Below are positions 1 through 8,640 of a stretch of DNA of 64,000 nucleotides, in pieces. Numbering within the stretch: the stretch's first letter is position 1; each line of letters starts with the position of its first letter. The translations under genes and the position numbers were made by a program. The stretch is from Paenibacillus glacialis (GTDB lineage: Bacteria; Bacillota; Bacilli; Paenibacillales; Paenibacillaceae): NCBI RefSeq assembly GCF_001637205.1, contig NZ_LVJH01000058.1, positions 124,001 through 188,000 on the forward strand, given 5' to 3'. The notes under the pieces are model-generated. The model saw nothing but the letters and a program-made list of their open reading frames with translations, ran no database searches and was not told where the DNA came from.

Positions 1-753
1 TTCTGCTAGTTTCGTCTTTTCCAGTACGACTTCCCCCGGAACTTCAGACCCTTCAGGATCCGTTGGTGGGTTTGGAGGTGTCACTTCAGAAGGAGCCTCT
101 GTTCCCGTTAATTCTCCTAGAACTGTAATGCTGATTAACTGGCTTGATCCATGTTCACCGATCGTCAACCCCGAGGTGCTCACATTCGAATTGACAACCC
201 AACGAATATATAATAGGTCTTGATCATTTGCTGCATCTGGGAGCAATACGTTATTCAATTGCGTTGCTACATCTGCATTTAATACAAGATCCGGTAACTC
301 CGTTCCTTCGCCTGTGATGTTAGTCCAGTTTTGTTTATCTACGCTGATTTGTACCCTGAAATCCCGGGGGCCAGTAGTCCCCTTACCTTGTTGCGCTGAA
401 GATATTGTAATATTGTTATAGTTCTTCGTTGGAACGGCAGTAAGCCAATATTTGTCCTTCCCCGTTTCTTGCTGCCAGCCTTGATAACGTATTGCTTTAA
501 TATCATTATTCCAATCATACGATGATCCAGGAGGGACAGATTGAAGCGTAGATGTTTCTTTATACACGCCATCACTAGCAGGGAATATACCAAGATCCGT
601 TGGATTAGACGTATATTCCCATTCTGCGATCGTGGCCGGAGTCACACTACCCTCAGCGGAAGTGAATCCGTTAAACTGTAATGAAATGAACACCGTAACC
701 GCCATAAACAATGAAATGATTCGCTTCGTTTTTCTACCCCAAAGTATATTCAT
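1..753 (-). CDS. Secreted protein of unknown function, N-terminal part (cut by window edge)
   Basis: The minus strand is open from an ATG at 753 to the window edge, 251 codons. An AGGAG sits six bases upstream of this ATG; the in-frame ATG at 759 touches the AGGAG, so the inner start is preferred. The first 33 residues have a basic head (NILWGRKTKR), a hydrophobic core and a small-residue end, a classical Sec signal peptide. The mature part is beta-rich with Trp/Tyr, and a Thr/Pro/Glu-rich linker begins near residue 220 (TPPNPPTDPEGSEVPGE), which suggests further domains outside the window. Similar N-termini occur on large secreted Paenibacillus nuclease, phosphatase or glycan-binding proteins, but no catalytic motif is visible here, so no function is assigned. 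Confidence 0.75.
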   Translation of the reverse strand, partial: MNILWGRKTKRIISLFMAVTVFISLQFNGFTSAEGSVTPATIAEWEYTSNPTDLGIFPASDGVYKETSTLQSVPPGSSYDWNNDIKAIRYQGWQQETGKDKYWLTAVPTKNYNNITISSAQQGKGTTGPRDFRVQISVDKQNWTNITGEGTELPDLVLNADVATQLNNVLLPDAANDQDLLYIRWVVNSNVSTSGLTIGEHGSSQLISITVLGELTGTEAPSEVTPPNPPTDPEGSEVPGEVVLEKTKLAE

Positions 754-1035
754 TTGCATCTCCTTCGCTTTTTCATAATGGGCTTTTCTATTCCTGTCTC
801 CCTCCAGACCTCCCTTCAAATAAAACCCCTGACAGCAACTCACAAAGTTTAACCGCTTTAACTTTTAAGCAATTAAAACGTTGTAAATATGACAGTTGCT
901 ATCATGCGCTTTTAATATATTGTGTTTCTCAAATAATAAGAACATGAAATCGGATGTCCTTATTTCAATATTACCAAATTTTACTATAACAATATAGTTT
1001 TATTTAATGGTCACTCACATAAAAAAATACCACTA

Positions 1036-1083
1036 CAAAAATGGTCAAGACCCCATCAGTAGACACTGAATGGGGTCTTGACC
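1036..1083 (-). terminator. Rho-independent terminator after the CotF-like gene
   Basis: GGTCAAGACCCCA (1043-1055) pairs perfectly with its complement at 1071-1083. A further TCAGT/ACTGA stem lies inside. Read on the minus strand it is followed by ATTTTTG. It lies about 65 bases after the stop of the gene at 1150-1776. The rest of 754-1149 is AT-rich and shows no other gene. Confidence 0.7.
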
Positions 1084-1149
1084 AAAGAAGCAACAGGTAT
1101 TTATGCTCAAACAATAGTAACTCTTAATATCCCTGCCTAGGTGCCTTTT

Positions 1150-1776
1150 TTATTGGATAGGGATTTGTGGCTGAGCTGAGGCTGTACCATAAGCATGTAG
1201 CATTTGCTGAGCATCCGAATTGTCTAACTGTGCTACTTGATAGTATCTATGTTTGTTCTGGTACAAGAAAACTTCATAGGCCATTTCAGTATAATTCTCT
1301 ACTTGTGCAGCTACAACCCGACGGACTACAGGATTATTCACTTCAGCCGCTATCATAGTCAGAAGCGATGCATTCGTTTTAAGCGCTCCCAGCATAAATC
1401 CGCTAATCTGTTCATCCTTAATTTCAGCTACAGATTGAATTGGTTTTTTGGGCTGACTAGGAGTAAGGCCGTAGGTAATTTGATTGACTGTTTCGGGCAT
1501 CGTATACATCGTAGTATCATGACTTGGCTTGTTTCCAGTCGTGAAACTCTCCACTGTCAAATTGTAATGTGAAAGAATAAAATTGTACTGACGGTTCAAA
1601 ATAGCCTGAAGTTCGTTATCCTTAGCCAATGATCTGTAGATCACAAATTGATCTAGAATACCAATTATTGAAGACAATGCCTCATGCATATCTAAAAGCT
1701 CATGTCCCCCACGATTCATATTCTGTATACCTGAAGATTGATTATTCATTTGACTTTGCTGACTCTGATTCTGCAT
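1150..1776 (-). CDS. Spore coat protein, CotF family
   Basis: 208 aa. The N-terminus is Gln/Asn-rich (QNQSQQSQMNNQSS), followed by a helical stretch with HELLDMHEALSSIIGILDQF and, later, an EQISGFMLGALKTNASLLT segment and a YEVFLYQNKHRYYQVAQL end. This is the layout of CotF-like spore coat proteins (ferritin-like helical fold), which assemble in the inner coat. A GTG-started version beginning at 1812 is possible. However, a strong GAGGAGG lies eight bases before the ATG at 1776, inside that longer version, so 1776 is chosen. The gene stands alone and has its own terminator. Family assignment is by pattern recognition; paralogues are usually numerous in Paenibacillus. Confidence 0.75.
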   Translation of the reverse strand: MQNQSQQSQMNNQSSGIQNMNRGGHELLDMHEALSSIIGILDQFVIYRSLAKDNELQAILNRQYNFILSHYNLTVESFTTGNKPSHDTTMYTMPETVNQITYGLTPSQPKKPIQSVAEIKDEQISGFMLGALKTNASLLTMIAAEVNNPVVRRVVAAQVENYTEMAYEVFLYQNKHRYYQVAQLDNSDAQQMLHAYGTASAQPQIPIQ

Positions 1777-1949
1777 TATGAATGCCTCCTCTATTTCATT
1801 TGAATTGGACACTAACCATCTTAGGTTGAGTTATCTAGTGCACAATCATACATAGAAATATTGGAAAACAGAAAATAGTCAACATTTCACTTTAAAATGA
1901 TTACATTTTGAAATCTAGACCTCATTCCACCCGCACACAAACTATGATA

Positions 1950-1970
1950 TGATAATGATAATTATTATCA
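1950..1970 (+). promoter_or_regulatory. Fur box upstream of the LysR gene
   Basis: TGATAATTATTATCA at 1956-1970 is a perfect 7-1-7 inverted repeat matching the Bacillus Fur box TGATAATnATTATCA. An overlapping degenerate copy starts at 1950, so 1951-1969 matches the classical 19-bp Fur box at 18 of 19 positions. It lies about 70 bp before the LysR start, where it could repress transcription when iron is plentiful. PerR and Zur boxes of Bacillus differ (TTATAAT and TCGTAAT half-sites). Confidence 0.75.
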
Positions 1971-2040
1971 GTTGTTACTGGCCCTAATAACCTTCATCCT
2001 TGTATTTACATCATTAGTGATTTGATTGGAGTGTACGAAT

Positions 2041-3006
2041 TTGAAAACGATAGAGCGAATGAAAACCTTCCTTGTTCTAGCCGAATGTGGCTCTTATGTG
2101 GAGACGGCTAAGAGACTTTACTGCTCACAGCCAACCATCAGTAATCATATTCAGCAACTGGAAAAACAATTTCAAGCCTCTCTGTTCCATCGTTCAGATC
2201 GAAAGGTACAGTTAACGGAGCAAGGGTTCATTGTTCAGGAGCACATCAAGCAAGTCATCAGTCTTTTGCAAGATGCTTCAACTAAAGTACAACATTCGCT
2301 ACTTCAACATGAACAGATACTGTCTATTTATATAAGCAGCTATATATCTGAGTGTTATTTACCGGATATTCTGGCAAGATATCATCAATCTTTCCCCAAA
2401 CAATTACTAGAAATTCATACTTATTGTTATGAGGATTTACAACGTTCTTTGCTTGTGGATGGAAAAGCCTATTTTGCTTTCCTTCCAATCTATCCTGAGG
2501 ACGATCAGCTTTACGCTCAATACGATGCTACCTTTCTTTTTGAAGAAGAATTGCCTCTTATTGTTCCTGCAGATCATCCTTGGGCTAGAAGAAAATTGCT
2601 ATATACTAGGGATTTACACCGCGAGACGATCTTAATTCCACAGAGTAAATATATCTGTCAATATATCAAGCAACAGATGCAACTCAACCATATCAAGGTA
2701 CGCTACTTACAGATGAGCACTTTTAATATGATCAAACAATCGATTAAGGTGGGCTTAGGTGTATCATTCTTACCTTATGAAGTAGTCAAGAAAGAATTGG
2801 ATACAGGCGAGTTAGTAGCTCTCCCTATATCCTCCCTCCAGATTAAACGTTCAAACGGTTTGGTCATCCGGAAGAATACACAACTTCGTGCAGAGGAACA
2901 GACATTTTGCCATGAGGTCCAAGCGTATTTCTCTTCATTGGATAAGGTGGCTTATCCAGTACCTCTTCGGATCAATGAAGATGTGTGCACACGTAGCGGT
3001 AGCTAA
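2041..3006 (+). CDS. LysR-family transcriptional regulator, Fur-box associated
   Basis: 321 aa. Residues about 5-63 form the winged helix-turn-helix typical of LysR (LVLAECGSYVETAKRLYCSQ, then PTISNHIQQLEKQF). The rest is a two-lobed substrate-binding domain (LLEIHTYCYEDLQ, EEELPLIVPADHPWA, IKVGLGVSFLPYEVV). The TTG at 2041 is chosen because GGAG sits nine bases upstream; the longer TTG version from 2026 contains that site. The gene converges on the transport operon and its stop codon directly abuts the stop codon of the last operon gene. With a Fur box on each promoter, it is probably an inducer-responsive regulator of the operon, but this is inference from position only. Confidence 0.85.
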   Translation: MKTIERMKTFLVLAECGSYVETAKRLYCSQPTISNHIQQLEKQFQASLFHRSDRKVQLTEQGFIVQEHIKQVISLLQDASTKVQHSLLQHEQILSIYISSYISECYLPDILARYHQSFPKQLLEIHTYCYEDLQRSLLVDGKAYFAFLPIYPEDDQLYAQYDATFLFEEELPLIVPADHPWARRKLLYTRDLHRETILIPQSKYICQYIKQQMQLNHIKVRYLQMSTFNMIKQSIKVGLGVSFLPYEVVKKELDTGELVALPISSLQIKRSNGLVIRKNTQLRAEEQTFCHEVQAYFSSLDKVAYPVPLRINEDVCTRSGS

Positions 3007-3741
3007 TTAAGAATAAGAGCACGCCGACAGCAATGCCCTTGTATATTCCGATTTTGGTTGATTTAATACAATATCTGTATATCCTTCTTCAATCACCGAC
3101 CCATCCTTCATCACCACTACACGATCGGCGAACCCAAGAATGGTATCCAGCCGATGTGTTATGTACAAAATGGACATGCGTTGTTCTCGTTTTAATGCGA
3201 GAAGCAACTGCAATATTTCTTCCTCTGTCTTGGGATCAAGCGCTGACGTGATTTCATCCGCGATAAGTAAGCTTGGAGAGAGCGCAAGTGCGCGTGCAAT
3301 CGCTACGCGCTGCTTCTGACCTCCAGAACATTCGGAAGGTCTACGCTCACGTAAATCTTTGGGCAACCGAACCTTATCCAATAGCTCATCAACGCGCTTA
3401 TACGCTTCGGAACGCGAATGCCAATTTAGAACAAGGGGCTCAGCAATAAGGTCTTTAACTTTCCAATAAGGATTAAGGGATCGATCGGGATTCTGAAACA
3501 CCATCTGGACTCGCTTAACCTGATCTTGTTGAACTTTCTGAGTGGCTTGCCATCTTACTTCTCCATGTGTAGGTCTGTCCAACCCAACAATAATTTCTGC
3601 CAAAGTCGACTTCCCTGACCCACTTTCTCCAATTAGAGCAAATATTTCATTCTCCTGCAGCGTTAAAGTAACGTCCTTTACAGCTGTAATCTTCTGGTTT
3701 CTCTTTCCAAATTGTTTGGTCACATTCTGCACGTTCAGCAT
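3007..3741 (-). CDS. ABC transporter ATP-binding protein, OppF/DppF/NikE type
   Basis: 244 aa nucleotide-binding domain of a peptide/nickel/opine-type importer. Visible motifs are Walker A GESGSGKST, Q-loop MVFQNPDRSLNPY, signature SGGQKQRVAIA, Walker B LLIADEITSALD and switch His in LYITHRLD. It is shorter than many OppF proteins (about 300 aa or more) and lacks the C-terminal oligopeptide-transporter extension. GGAGG precedes the ATG. It is the last gene of the operon, 13 bp after the permease-ATPase fusion, and supplies the second ATPase of the complex at the cytoplasmic face of the membrane. Confidence 0.9.
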   Translation of the reverse strand: MLNVQNVTKQFGKRNQKITAVKDVTLTLQENEIFALIGESGSGKSTLAEIIVGLDRPTHGEVRWQATQKVQQDQVKRVQMVFQNPDRSLNPYWKVKDLIAEPLVLNWHSRSEAYKRVDELLDKVRLPKDLRERRPSECSGGQKQRVAIARALALSPSLLIADEITSALDPKTEEEILQLLLALKREQRMSILYITHRLDTILGFADRVVVMKDGSVIEEGYTDIVLNQPKSEYTRALLSACSYS

Positions 3742-3754
3742 TTTACATCCTCCA

Positions 3755-5365
3755 TTATTTTTGTTCAGCTGAGCCCCTCATGTTATCCATATCAATCTTA
3801 TTCTGAAGCAGGTCTTCATTCATGAAATGATCAATAAGCTGTCCTTTCTCAAGCACCATGATGTTATTGGCCACATGTCTCGCAGCTGGCATATCGTGAG
3901 TGATAAGTAATAAGGTCATGCCATACTCTCTGACTTTACTCACGAGTAGCTCTAAGATTTCCCGCTTCACAATCGGATCGAGTGCACCTGTTGGTTCATC
4001 TGCAATCAGGATACTGGGCTTGTTGATAAGTGCTAAGGCAATCAAAGCTCTACTTAACATCCCACCACTCAATTGATGTGGATAGTTATCCAGTACCCGC
4101 TCATCAAGCTGCACCTCATATAATGCATGAGCGGCTCGTATTCTTTTATCGTGAGGTGATTGTTTCCCAGGTATGACCTCTATAAACTGCTTTCCGATCG
4201 TTAGGAGTGGATTGAAGCTAGTTCTAGGATCTTGGAATATGTAAGCCGCATCGACCCAACGTTGCATGCGATCCTTTCCTTCACCGCCATACATACGTTT
4301 TCCATTCATATAGATTTCACCCTGTACCGCACCCTCCGACAATAAGCCGTATAGCGCTTTTGCTAGTGTGGTTTTACCCGATCCAGATTCCCCAATCAAT
4401 GCAGTAACATTCCCTATAGGTACAGTGAATGACATTGGATGGACGATAAGTCGGTCCCCATACGTTACACTCAATTGATCTCCCACAATAGCGGCACTTG
4501 TAGTCCATTCCGACGACTTAGAATCTATCATCGTTACGTCTGTCTTTAGCTTGTTTCTTGACGCCTTGAGGACCTTCTTATGAGAATCATTCTTTTCTCC
4601 CAACAATGCCAGTCCCACAGTCACTAATACAATTCCTATCGCGGGTGGAAGTACCGTCCACTGCCATACATTTGTCATCCACGTCTCACCGCTTCCGAAG
4701 GCTTGCTGGAGCATCTTCCCCCAAGAAGGAACATTCGGATCGCCAATTCCGATAAATGAAAGACTCGCCTCCATGACAACAGCTTGTCTAAAGGACATGA
4801 TGAATTTGGTTCGAAGTAAGGGCCATATGAAAGGAAGCAAATGTTTACGTAAAATATATAACGTACTTCCTTGGAACATTTGGGCCGATTTCACAAATTC
4901 TCGTTCTTTCAAAGAAAATACCGACGCACGAATTAAGCGCATATAGGCGGGCCAAGTAAGTAGACTTAGTGTAAAGATCAGTTGCCATATCCCTCCACCT
5001 GTAAAAGAAGCTACAATCAGAATGAGCAAAAGTGAAGGAAGGACTAACAACATATTGGCAAGCGAGTTGAGGATCAGATCAAGCTTCTTTAAGTAGCCCG
5101 ATAATAAACCTAAGATTCCACTTAAAGCTGTACTAAGTAATGATACAAACAATCCTACAAATAAAGTTGTGCGCGCTCCATGAACAAGTCCACTGAACAC
5201 ATCCTGCCCGAGCATGTTAGTGCCAAGCCAATGTTCGTCAGATGGTACCATGAAACGCTCACCACTTAGAGCAAAAGGATCGAAAGATGCCATTGATGGA
5301 CCTAATATGGCTACTATCATAAATAGAGCAAGCGTGCTTGCCCCTACGACTTTACTCCATTTCAT
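3755..5365 (-). CDS. Fused ABC permease-ATPase (DppC-DppD type)
   Basis: 536 aa. Residues about 1-265 are a DppC-like membrane domain with five to six hydrophobic segments and the EAA-type loop (SFIGIGDPNVPSWGKML). After a polar linker near 265-285, the rest is a complete DppD-like ATPase: Walker A GESGSGKTT, Q-loop YIFQDPRTSFNPL, signature LSGGMLSRALIAL, Walker B ILIADEPTGALD and switch His in LLITHDM. These are usually two proteins, but here they read through in one frame. The ATG overlaps the TGA of the preceding permease (ATGA). The signature SGGML replaces the usual SGGMR/SGGQ. The protein would form half of the importer on its own. Confidence 0.9.
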   Translation of the reverse strand: MKWSKVVGASTLALFMIVAILGPSMASFDPFALSGERFMVPSDEHWLGTNMLGQDVFSGLVHGARTTLFVGLFVSLLSTALSGILGLLSGYLKKLDLILNSLANMLLVLPSLLLILIVASFTGGGIWQLIFTLSLLTWPAYMRLIRASVFSLKEREFVKSAQMFQGSTLYILRKHLLPFIWPLLRTKFIMSFRQAVVMEASLSFIGIGDPNVPSWGKMLQQAFGSGETWMTNVWQWTVLPPAIGIVLVTVGLALLGEKNDSHKKVLKASRNKLKTDVTMIDSKSSEWTTSAAIVGDQLSVTYGDRLIVHPMSFTVPIGNVTALIGESGSGKTTLAKALYGLLSEGAVQGEIYMNGKRMYGGEGKDRMQRWVDAAYIFQDPRTSFNPLLTIGKQFIEVIPGKQSPHDKRIRAAHALYEVQLDERVLDNYPHQLSGGMLSRALIALALINKPSILIADEPTGALDPIVKREILELLVSKVREYGMTLLLITHDMPAARHVANNIMVLEKGQLIDHFMNEDLLQNKIDMDNMRGSAEQK

Positions 5366-6357
5366 GACTTGTCCCCCTTATGTGCTTCACGTATGCGTGG
5401 ATCCAGATGAGGATAAATGAGGTCCGCTAACATATTTAGGCATAATATGCTCAAGGTCATCATTAAGAAAAGTCCATGGAGTAAGGGATAATCCCGTGCG
5501 AGAATAGCCTCTTGCAATAATTTGCCAATCCCAGGATAAGAGAATACTGTCTCCACAAGTACAGAACCCGCCAACAATCCTCCTATACGTATGAAAATAA
5601 TGGTTACGAGCGGAAGTGCTGAATTACGTGCAACATGCCTAAGCAATACTACGCGATTTCCCAAACCCTTCGCTGTAGCAAATTCAATAAAAGGCTCTTG
5701 AATCACTCGTATCGCTTCATTACGCATTAATAAGTAAAGACCTGCTAGACTCCCTGCTGTTAGTGTAATAATAGGTAGAGCAGCATGCTTGGCGACATCA
5801 ATTACACGATCAATAACATGCTCTGACGCGTTGAACGCTGTTTCTGCTCCACTAAGCGGGAGTACTCCCATATTGACCGAGAATACGATAAGTAGGATCA
5901 TGCCAAGCAGGAACTCAGGTACAGCACTAAGTGCCAGCATGGTGACAAACGTCAATCGATCACTTCTTCCCTGATGCTTCCAGGCTGATAATAGTCCTAG
6001 AGCCAACCCAATGATTATGGACAATAATGTTGATACGCCCACAATAAGTAACGTCCAGGGTAATCGGAGTGTAATGACGTCATAGACTGGGGATTTGTAA
6101 GTAAACGACAATCCGAAATCAAACGTTAATAAACCCTTCAAATACTGTGTAAATTGCACCCATAACGTATTATTCAAATGATAGTACTCTAGCATAGCCT
6201 GTTTCTGAACTTCGGAGACAAATATAGCTCCTTGATCTCCGCCAGCTGTGAGGAAATCAACGGGTCCCCCCGGCAGAAGCCGAGGGAGCCAAAAGTTAAG
6301 CAGTACAACGAAGATTAATACACTAACATAGGTAGCTAACTGTCTAATTATCCTCAT
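5362..6357 (-). CDS. ABC transporter permease, DppB/NikB type
   Basis: 331 aa integral membrane protein with an N-terminal anchor followed by the FWLPRLLPGGPVDFL segment typical of DppB/OppB proteins. About five further membrane helices follow, and the EAA loop is near residue 230 (EFATAKGLGNRVVLLRHVARN). It pairs with the permease domain of the downstream fusion to form the channel. It overlaps the binding-protein gene by 14 bp upstream and the fusion gene by 4 bp downstream, so translation is probably coupled. Confidence 0.9.
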   Translation of the reverse strand: MRIIRQLATYVSVLIFVVLLNFWLPRLLPGGPVDFLTAGGDQGAIFVSEVQKQAMLEYYHLNNTLWVQFTQYLKGLLTFDFGLSFTYKSPVYDVITLRLPWTLLIVGVSTLLSIIIGLALGLLSAWKHQGRSDRLTFVTMLALSAVPEFLLGMILLIVFSVNMGVLPLSGAETAFNASEHVIDRVIDVAKHAALPIITLTAGSLAGLYLLMRNEAIRVIQEPFIEFATAKGLGNRVVLLRHVARNSALPLVTIIFIRIGGLLAGSVLVETVFSYPGIGKLLQEAILARDYPLLHGLFLMMTLSILCLNMLADLIYPHLDPRIREAHKGDKS

Positions 6358-7987
6358 CGATCAGCGCTGCCTTGTTATCCCATAGAGGAATACCATCTGC
6401 TATACCTCCGGATGTATTAAACCATCCATTGAAATCACTAGATTTAAACACATAATAGAATGGACGATGATATAGAACGAGTGTTGGTAGTTCCTCTGCT
6501 AGGATGTTCTGCATTTCTCCAATCATTTCTTTACGCTTGTCTGTATCCAACTCTGACATTTGCTCTAACGCAAGATGCTGGAATGTTGCATGATCGAACT
6601 GCTTCCCTCTGGCAGCCCAAGAATTGCTAGCCTCTCCTAGGAACCATTGTCGTAAATAGTCAGGATCTCCACTTAATCCAATATGACCGGTAATAGCCAG
6701 ATCATATTTGTTCTCCCCCATCGCTGTAGAGAATGTCGCAGCATCTACTTGCTGAATATTCAGTACAACACCTACCTTCTTAAGCATTTCCTGCATTATC
6801 TGTGCTTCCGGTGAATTGGAAGACACCATCACATTCAACTTCAATCCATTACGTACTCCACTAGCATTCTTGTTATAACCTAATTCATCGAGAATTTGCT
6901 CAGCTTCTGTAACATTATATTCATATTGCTTCACAGATGAGCTGTACCATGGGGAATCGGGTGGAATAATACCCGCGTTACCAACGATCGGATCACCTCC
7001 GGTAATCTTCTCTGCCATTTCCGCTCGATCAAGCGCATAAGCCAAAGCCTGACGCAGACGCTTATCCTTCAATTGAGGATGATCGAGATTGAACGTTACA
7101 CGTACTGCACTACCTGTCGGTGCGCTCTTCAACACATCGAATCCTTCTTTTTCTAATTGTTGAACTTCGGAATACTTGTATGTCATAGCTGAATCAACCT
7201 CCCCTTTTTGCAGGGCGAGAAGCTGATTCTCAGGATTCATATAGGCAACTTCTTTCACAAGGACCTTTCCTTTGAAGTAGTGATCATTTGCAGTAAACAA
7301 ATATTGGCCAGACTTCTCATCGTACTCCTTCAATATGTAGGGACCTGTACCAACAAGCGCAGAAGGATCTCGATAATCCAGCGGACTATCCACGTTCTGC
7401 CATACGTGCTTAGGAATGATCGGAACGATACCAACCAAATCACTCAAAAAAGGAGCATAGGGTTGATTCAACGTAAACTTAACTTTATGATCATCGATTG
7501 CCGTTACGGTTTGGATCTGGCTGATGTCCCCTGTCCACATGAAGGGATGCATTTGATAGTATCCAAAACTGAATACTACATCATCTGCAGTGAGTCGATT
7601 ACCGTCATGCCACAGCACATTCTCCTCCAAGTCAAAGGTATACTGAAGGCCATCCTCTGATACACTCCATGATTTCGCTAGCCATGGAACGACACCATTC
7701 TCATCTTTCCAAGTTAAGGTATCAAATAGGAAGGAATTACGAAGGAATCCACCGGGGCCTGATGAGCTAAATGCAAAGGGTGAAGGATACCCACTATTAC
7801 CCCAAGCCATTCGAATCCTGGCAACAGAATCGGTTGTTAAGGATGTAGCCTTTCCTGAATTCTTCGCTGTTGCTAATTCTGATGTTACTTGTGTAGACCC
7901 TGAAATCTTCTCATTTGTTGAACAACCAGTCATAATTACTGCTATGCAGAACAACATTAGTAGGCTGAATTTAATACGGTTTAACAT
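6344..7987 (-). CDS. Peptide/nickel/metallophore-type substrate-binding lipoprotein (SBP family 5)
   Basis: 547 aa. The signal peptide ends in a lipobox (IMTGC-S), so it is anchored outside the cell as a lipoprotein. The body has the family-5 pattern: FLFDTLTWKDENGVVPWLA, YTFDLEENVLWHDG, VGTGPYILKEYD, and LRQALAYALDRAEMA. The longer version from 8059 overlaps the previous gene; AGGAG eight bases before the ATG at 7987 fixes the start. The family binds di- or oligopeptides, nickel-histidine, opines or metallophores. The Fur box on the operon favours a metal-linked ligand, but the binding-site residues cannot be read for specificity. Confidence 0.9.
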   Translation of the reverse strand: MLNRIKFSLLMLFCIAVIMTGCSTNEKISGSTQVTSELATAKNSGKATSLTTDSVARIRMAWGNSGYPSPFAFSSSGPGGFLRNSFLFDTLTWKDENGVVPWLAKSWSVSEDGLQYTFDLEENVLWHDGNRLTADDVVFSFGYYQMHPFMWTGDISQIQTVTAIDDHKVKFTLNQPYAPFLSDLVGIVPIIPKHVWQNVDSPLDYRDPSALVGTGPYILKEYDEKSGQYLFTANDHYFKGKVLVKEVAYMNPENQLLALQKGEVDSAMTYKYSEVQQLEKEGFDVLKSAPTGSAVRVTFNLDHPQLKDKRLRQALAYALDRAEMAEKITGGDPIVGNAGIIPPDSPWYSSSVKQYEYNVTEAEQILDELGYNKNASGVRNGLKLNVMVSSNSPEAQIMQEMLKKVGVVLNIQQVDAATFSTAMGENKYDLAITGHIGLSGDPDYLRQWFLGEASNSWAARGKQFDHATFQHLALEQMSELDTDKRKEMIGEMQNILAEELPTLVLYHRPFYYVFKSSDFNGWFNTSGGIADGIPLWDNKAALIDEDN

Positions 7988-8034
7988 CAAGTCCACTCCT
8001 TCATTGATTATCTTTCTAAGAACATCCATATGTC

Positions 8035-8640
8035 TTATAGTTCGCCTTCTGCAAGCCATGGTAGGAACTTATCTAGAAACCGCTCCGTTGCAGGCATGAA
8101 GTAAGATCCATAATGAAACTCTGGATCTAATGTAGTCATAATAAGAGTACCCGCCGTGGTCACTTTATCCACATACAGAATTGCCCCACCGCCTTCGAGA
8201 CCGATGAGTATTTCCGCTCCTGAGGGAGGGTAGAACACACCGTGATAATGCCAAGTAGCGTCTTTAAGCGTTAGATAGCAAAAGAAATCGTGATCAAGTC
8301 GTTCTGTAACGAGTCCACTTCTCACATTAGAATCAAGCCACCACCAGAAGTTAGTCGGTCTAAATTCCCAGTTGTGTCCAGGAATCCAGTTATTCGGTTG
8401 AGCTCCAAAAGCGGCCACAACTCCCCCTCGATCAGTAAAGCTATCAATGATATGTTGTGATTCACTAACAAGCCGTTGATGAAGTTGAGAGGGAATAAGC
8501 AGAACATCAATGTCATCAAGAGAGGTAAATGGAAGTTCTGGTAAATATATTATTTGATGCAAGTAACGATGATACTTAGGCTCATAAAGCGTACGAAATT
8601 GATGTGAATTCCCTCCATATAGAACAGCAATCTTCCTCAT
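8035..8640 (-). CDS. Conserved protein with class I amidotransferase-like fold, second of two relatives
   Basis: 201 aa, no signal peptide or membrane helix. The N-terminus MRKIAVLYGGNSHQF followed by IDVLLIPSQL and GGVVAAFGAQ suggests a flavodoxin-like or class I glutamine amidotransferase-like Rossmann core. No catalytic Cys-His-Glu triad is obvious. The middle GAEILIGLEGGGAILYVDK resembles the upstream gene (QAEVLLSLPGGEPITYIDR), so the two are probably ancient duplicates. It starts inside the stop of the upstream gene (ATGA overlap) and sits just before the binding-protein gene. Role unknown; a part in handling the imported ligand or making a chelator is inference. Confidence 0.7.
   Translation of the reverse strand: MRKIAVLYGGNSHQFRTLYEPKYHRYLHQIIYLPELPFTSLDDIDVLLIPSQLHQRLVSESQHIIDSFTDRGGVVAAFGAQPNNWIPGHNWEFRPTNFWWWLDSNVRSGLVTERLDHDFFCYLTLKDATWHYHGVFYPPSGAEILIGLEGGGAILYVDKVTTAGTLIMTTLDPEFHYGSYFMPATERFLDKFLPWLAEGEL

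Noticed and set aside
1777..1812. GTG start giving a 12-residue longer CotF-like protein
   Set aside because: The strong GAGGAGG lies inside this extension and points to the ATG at 1776.
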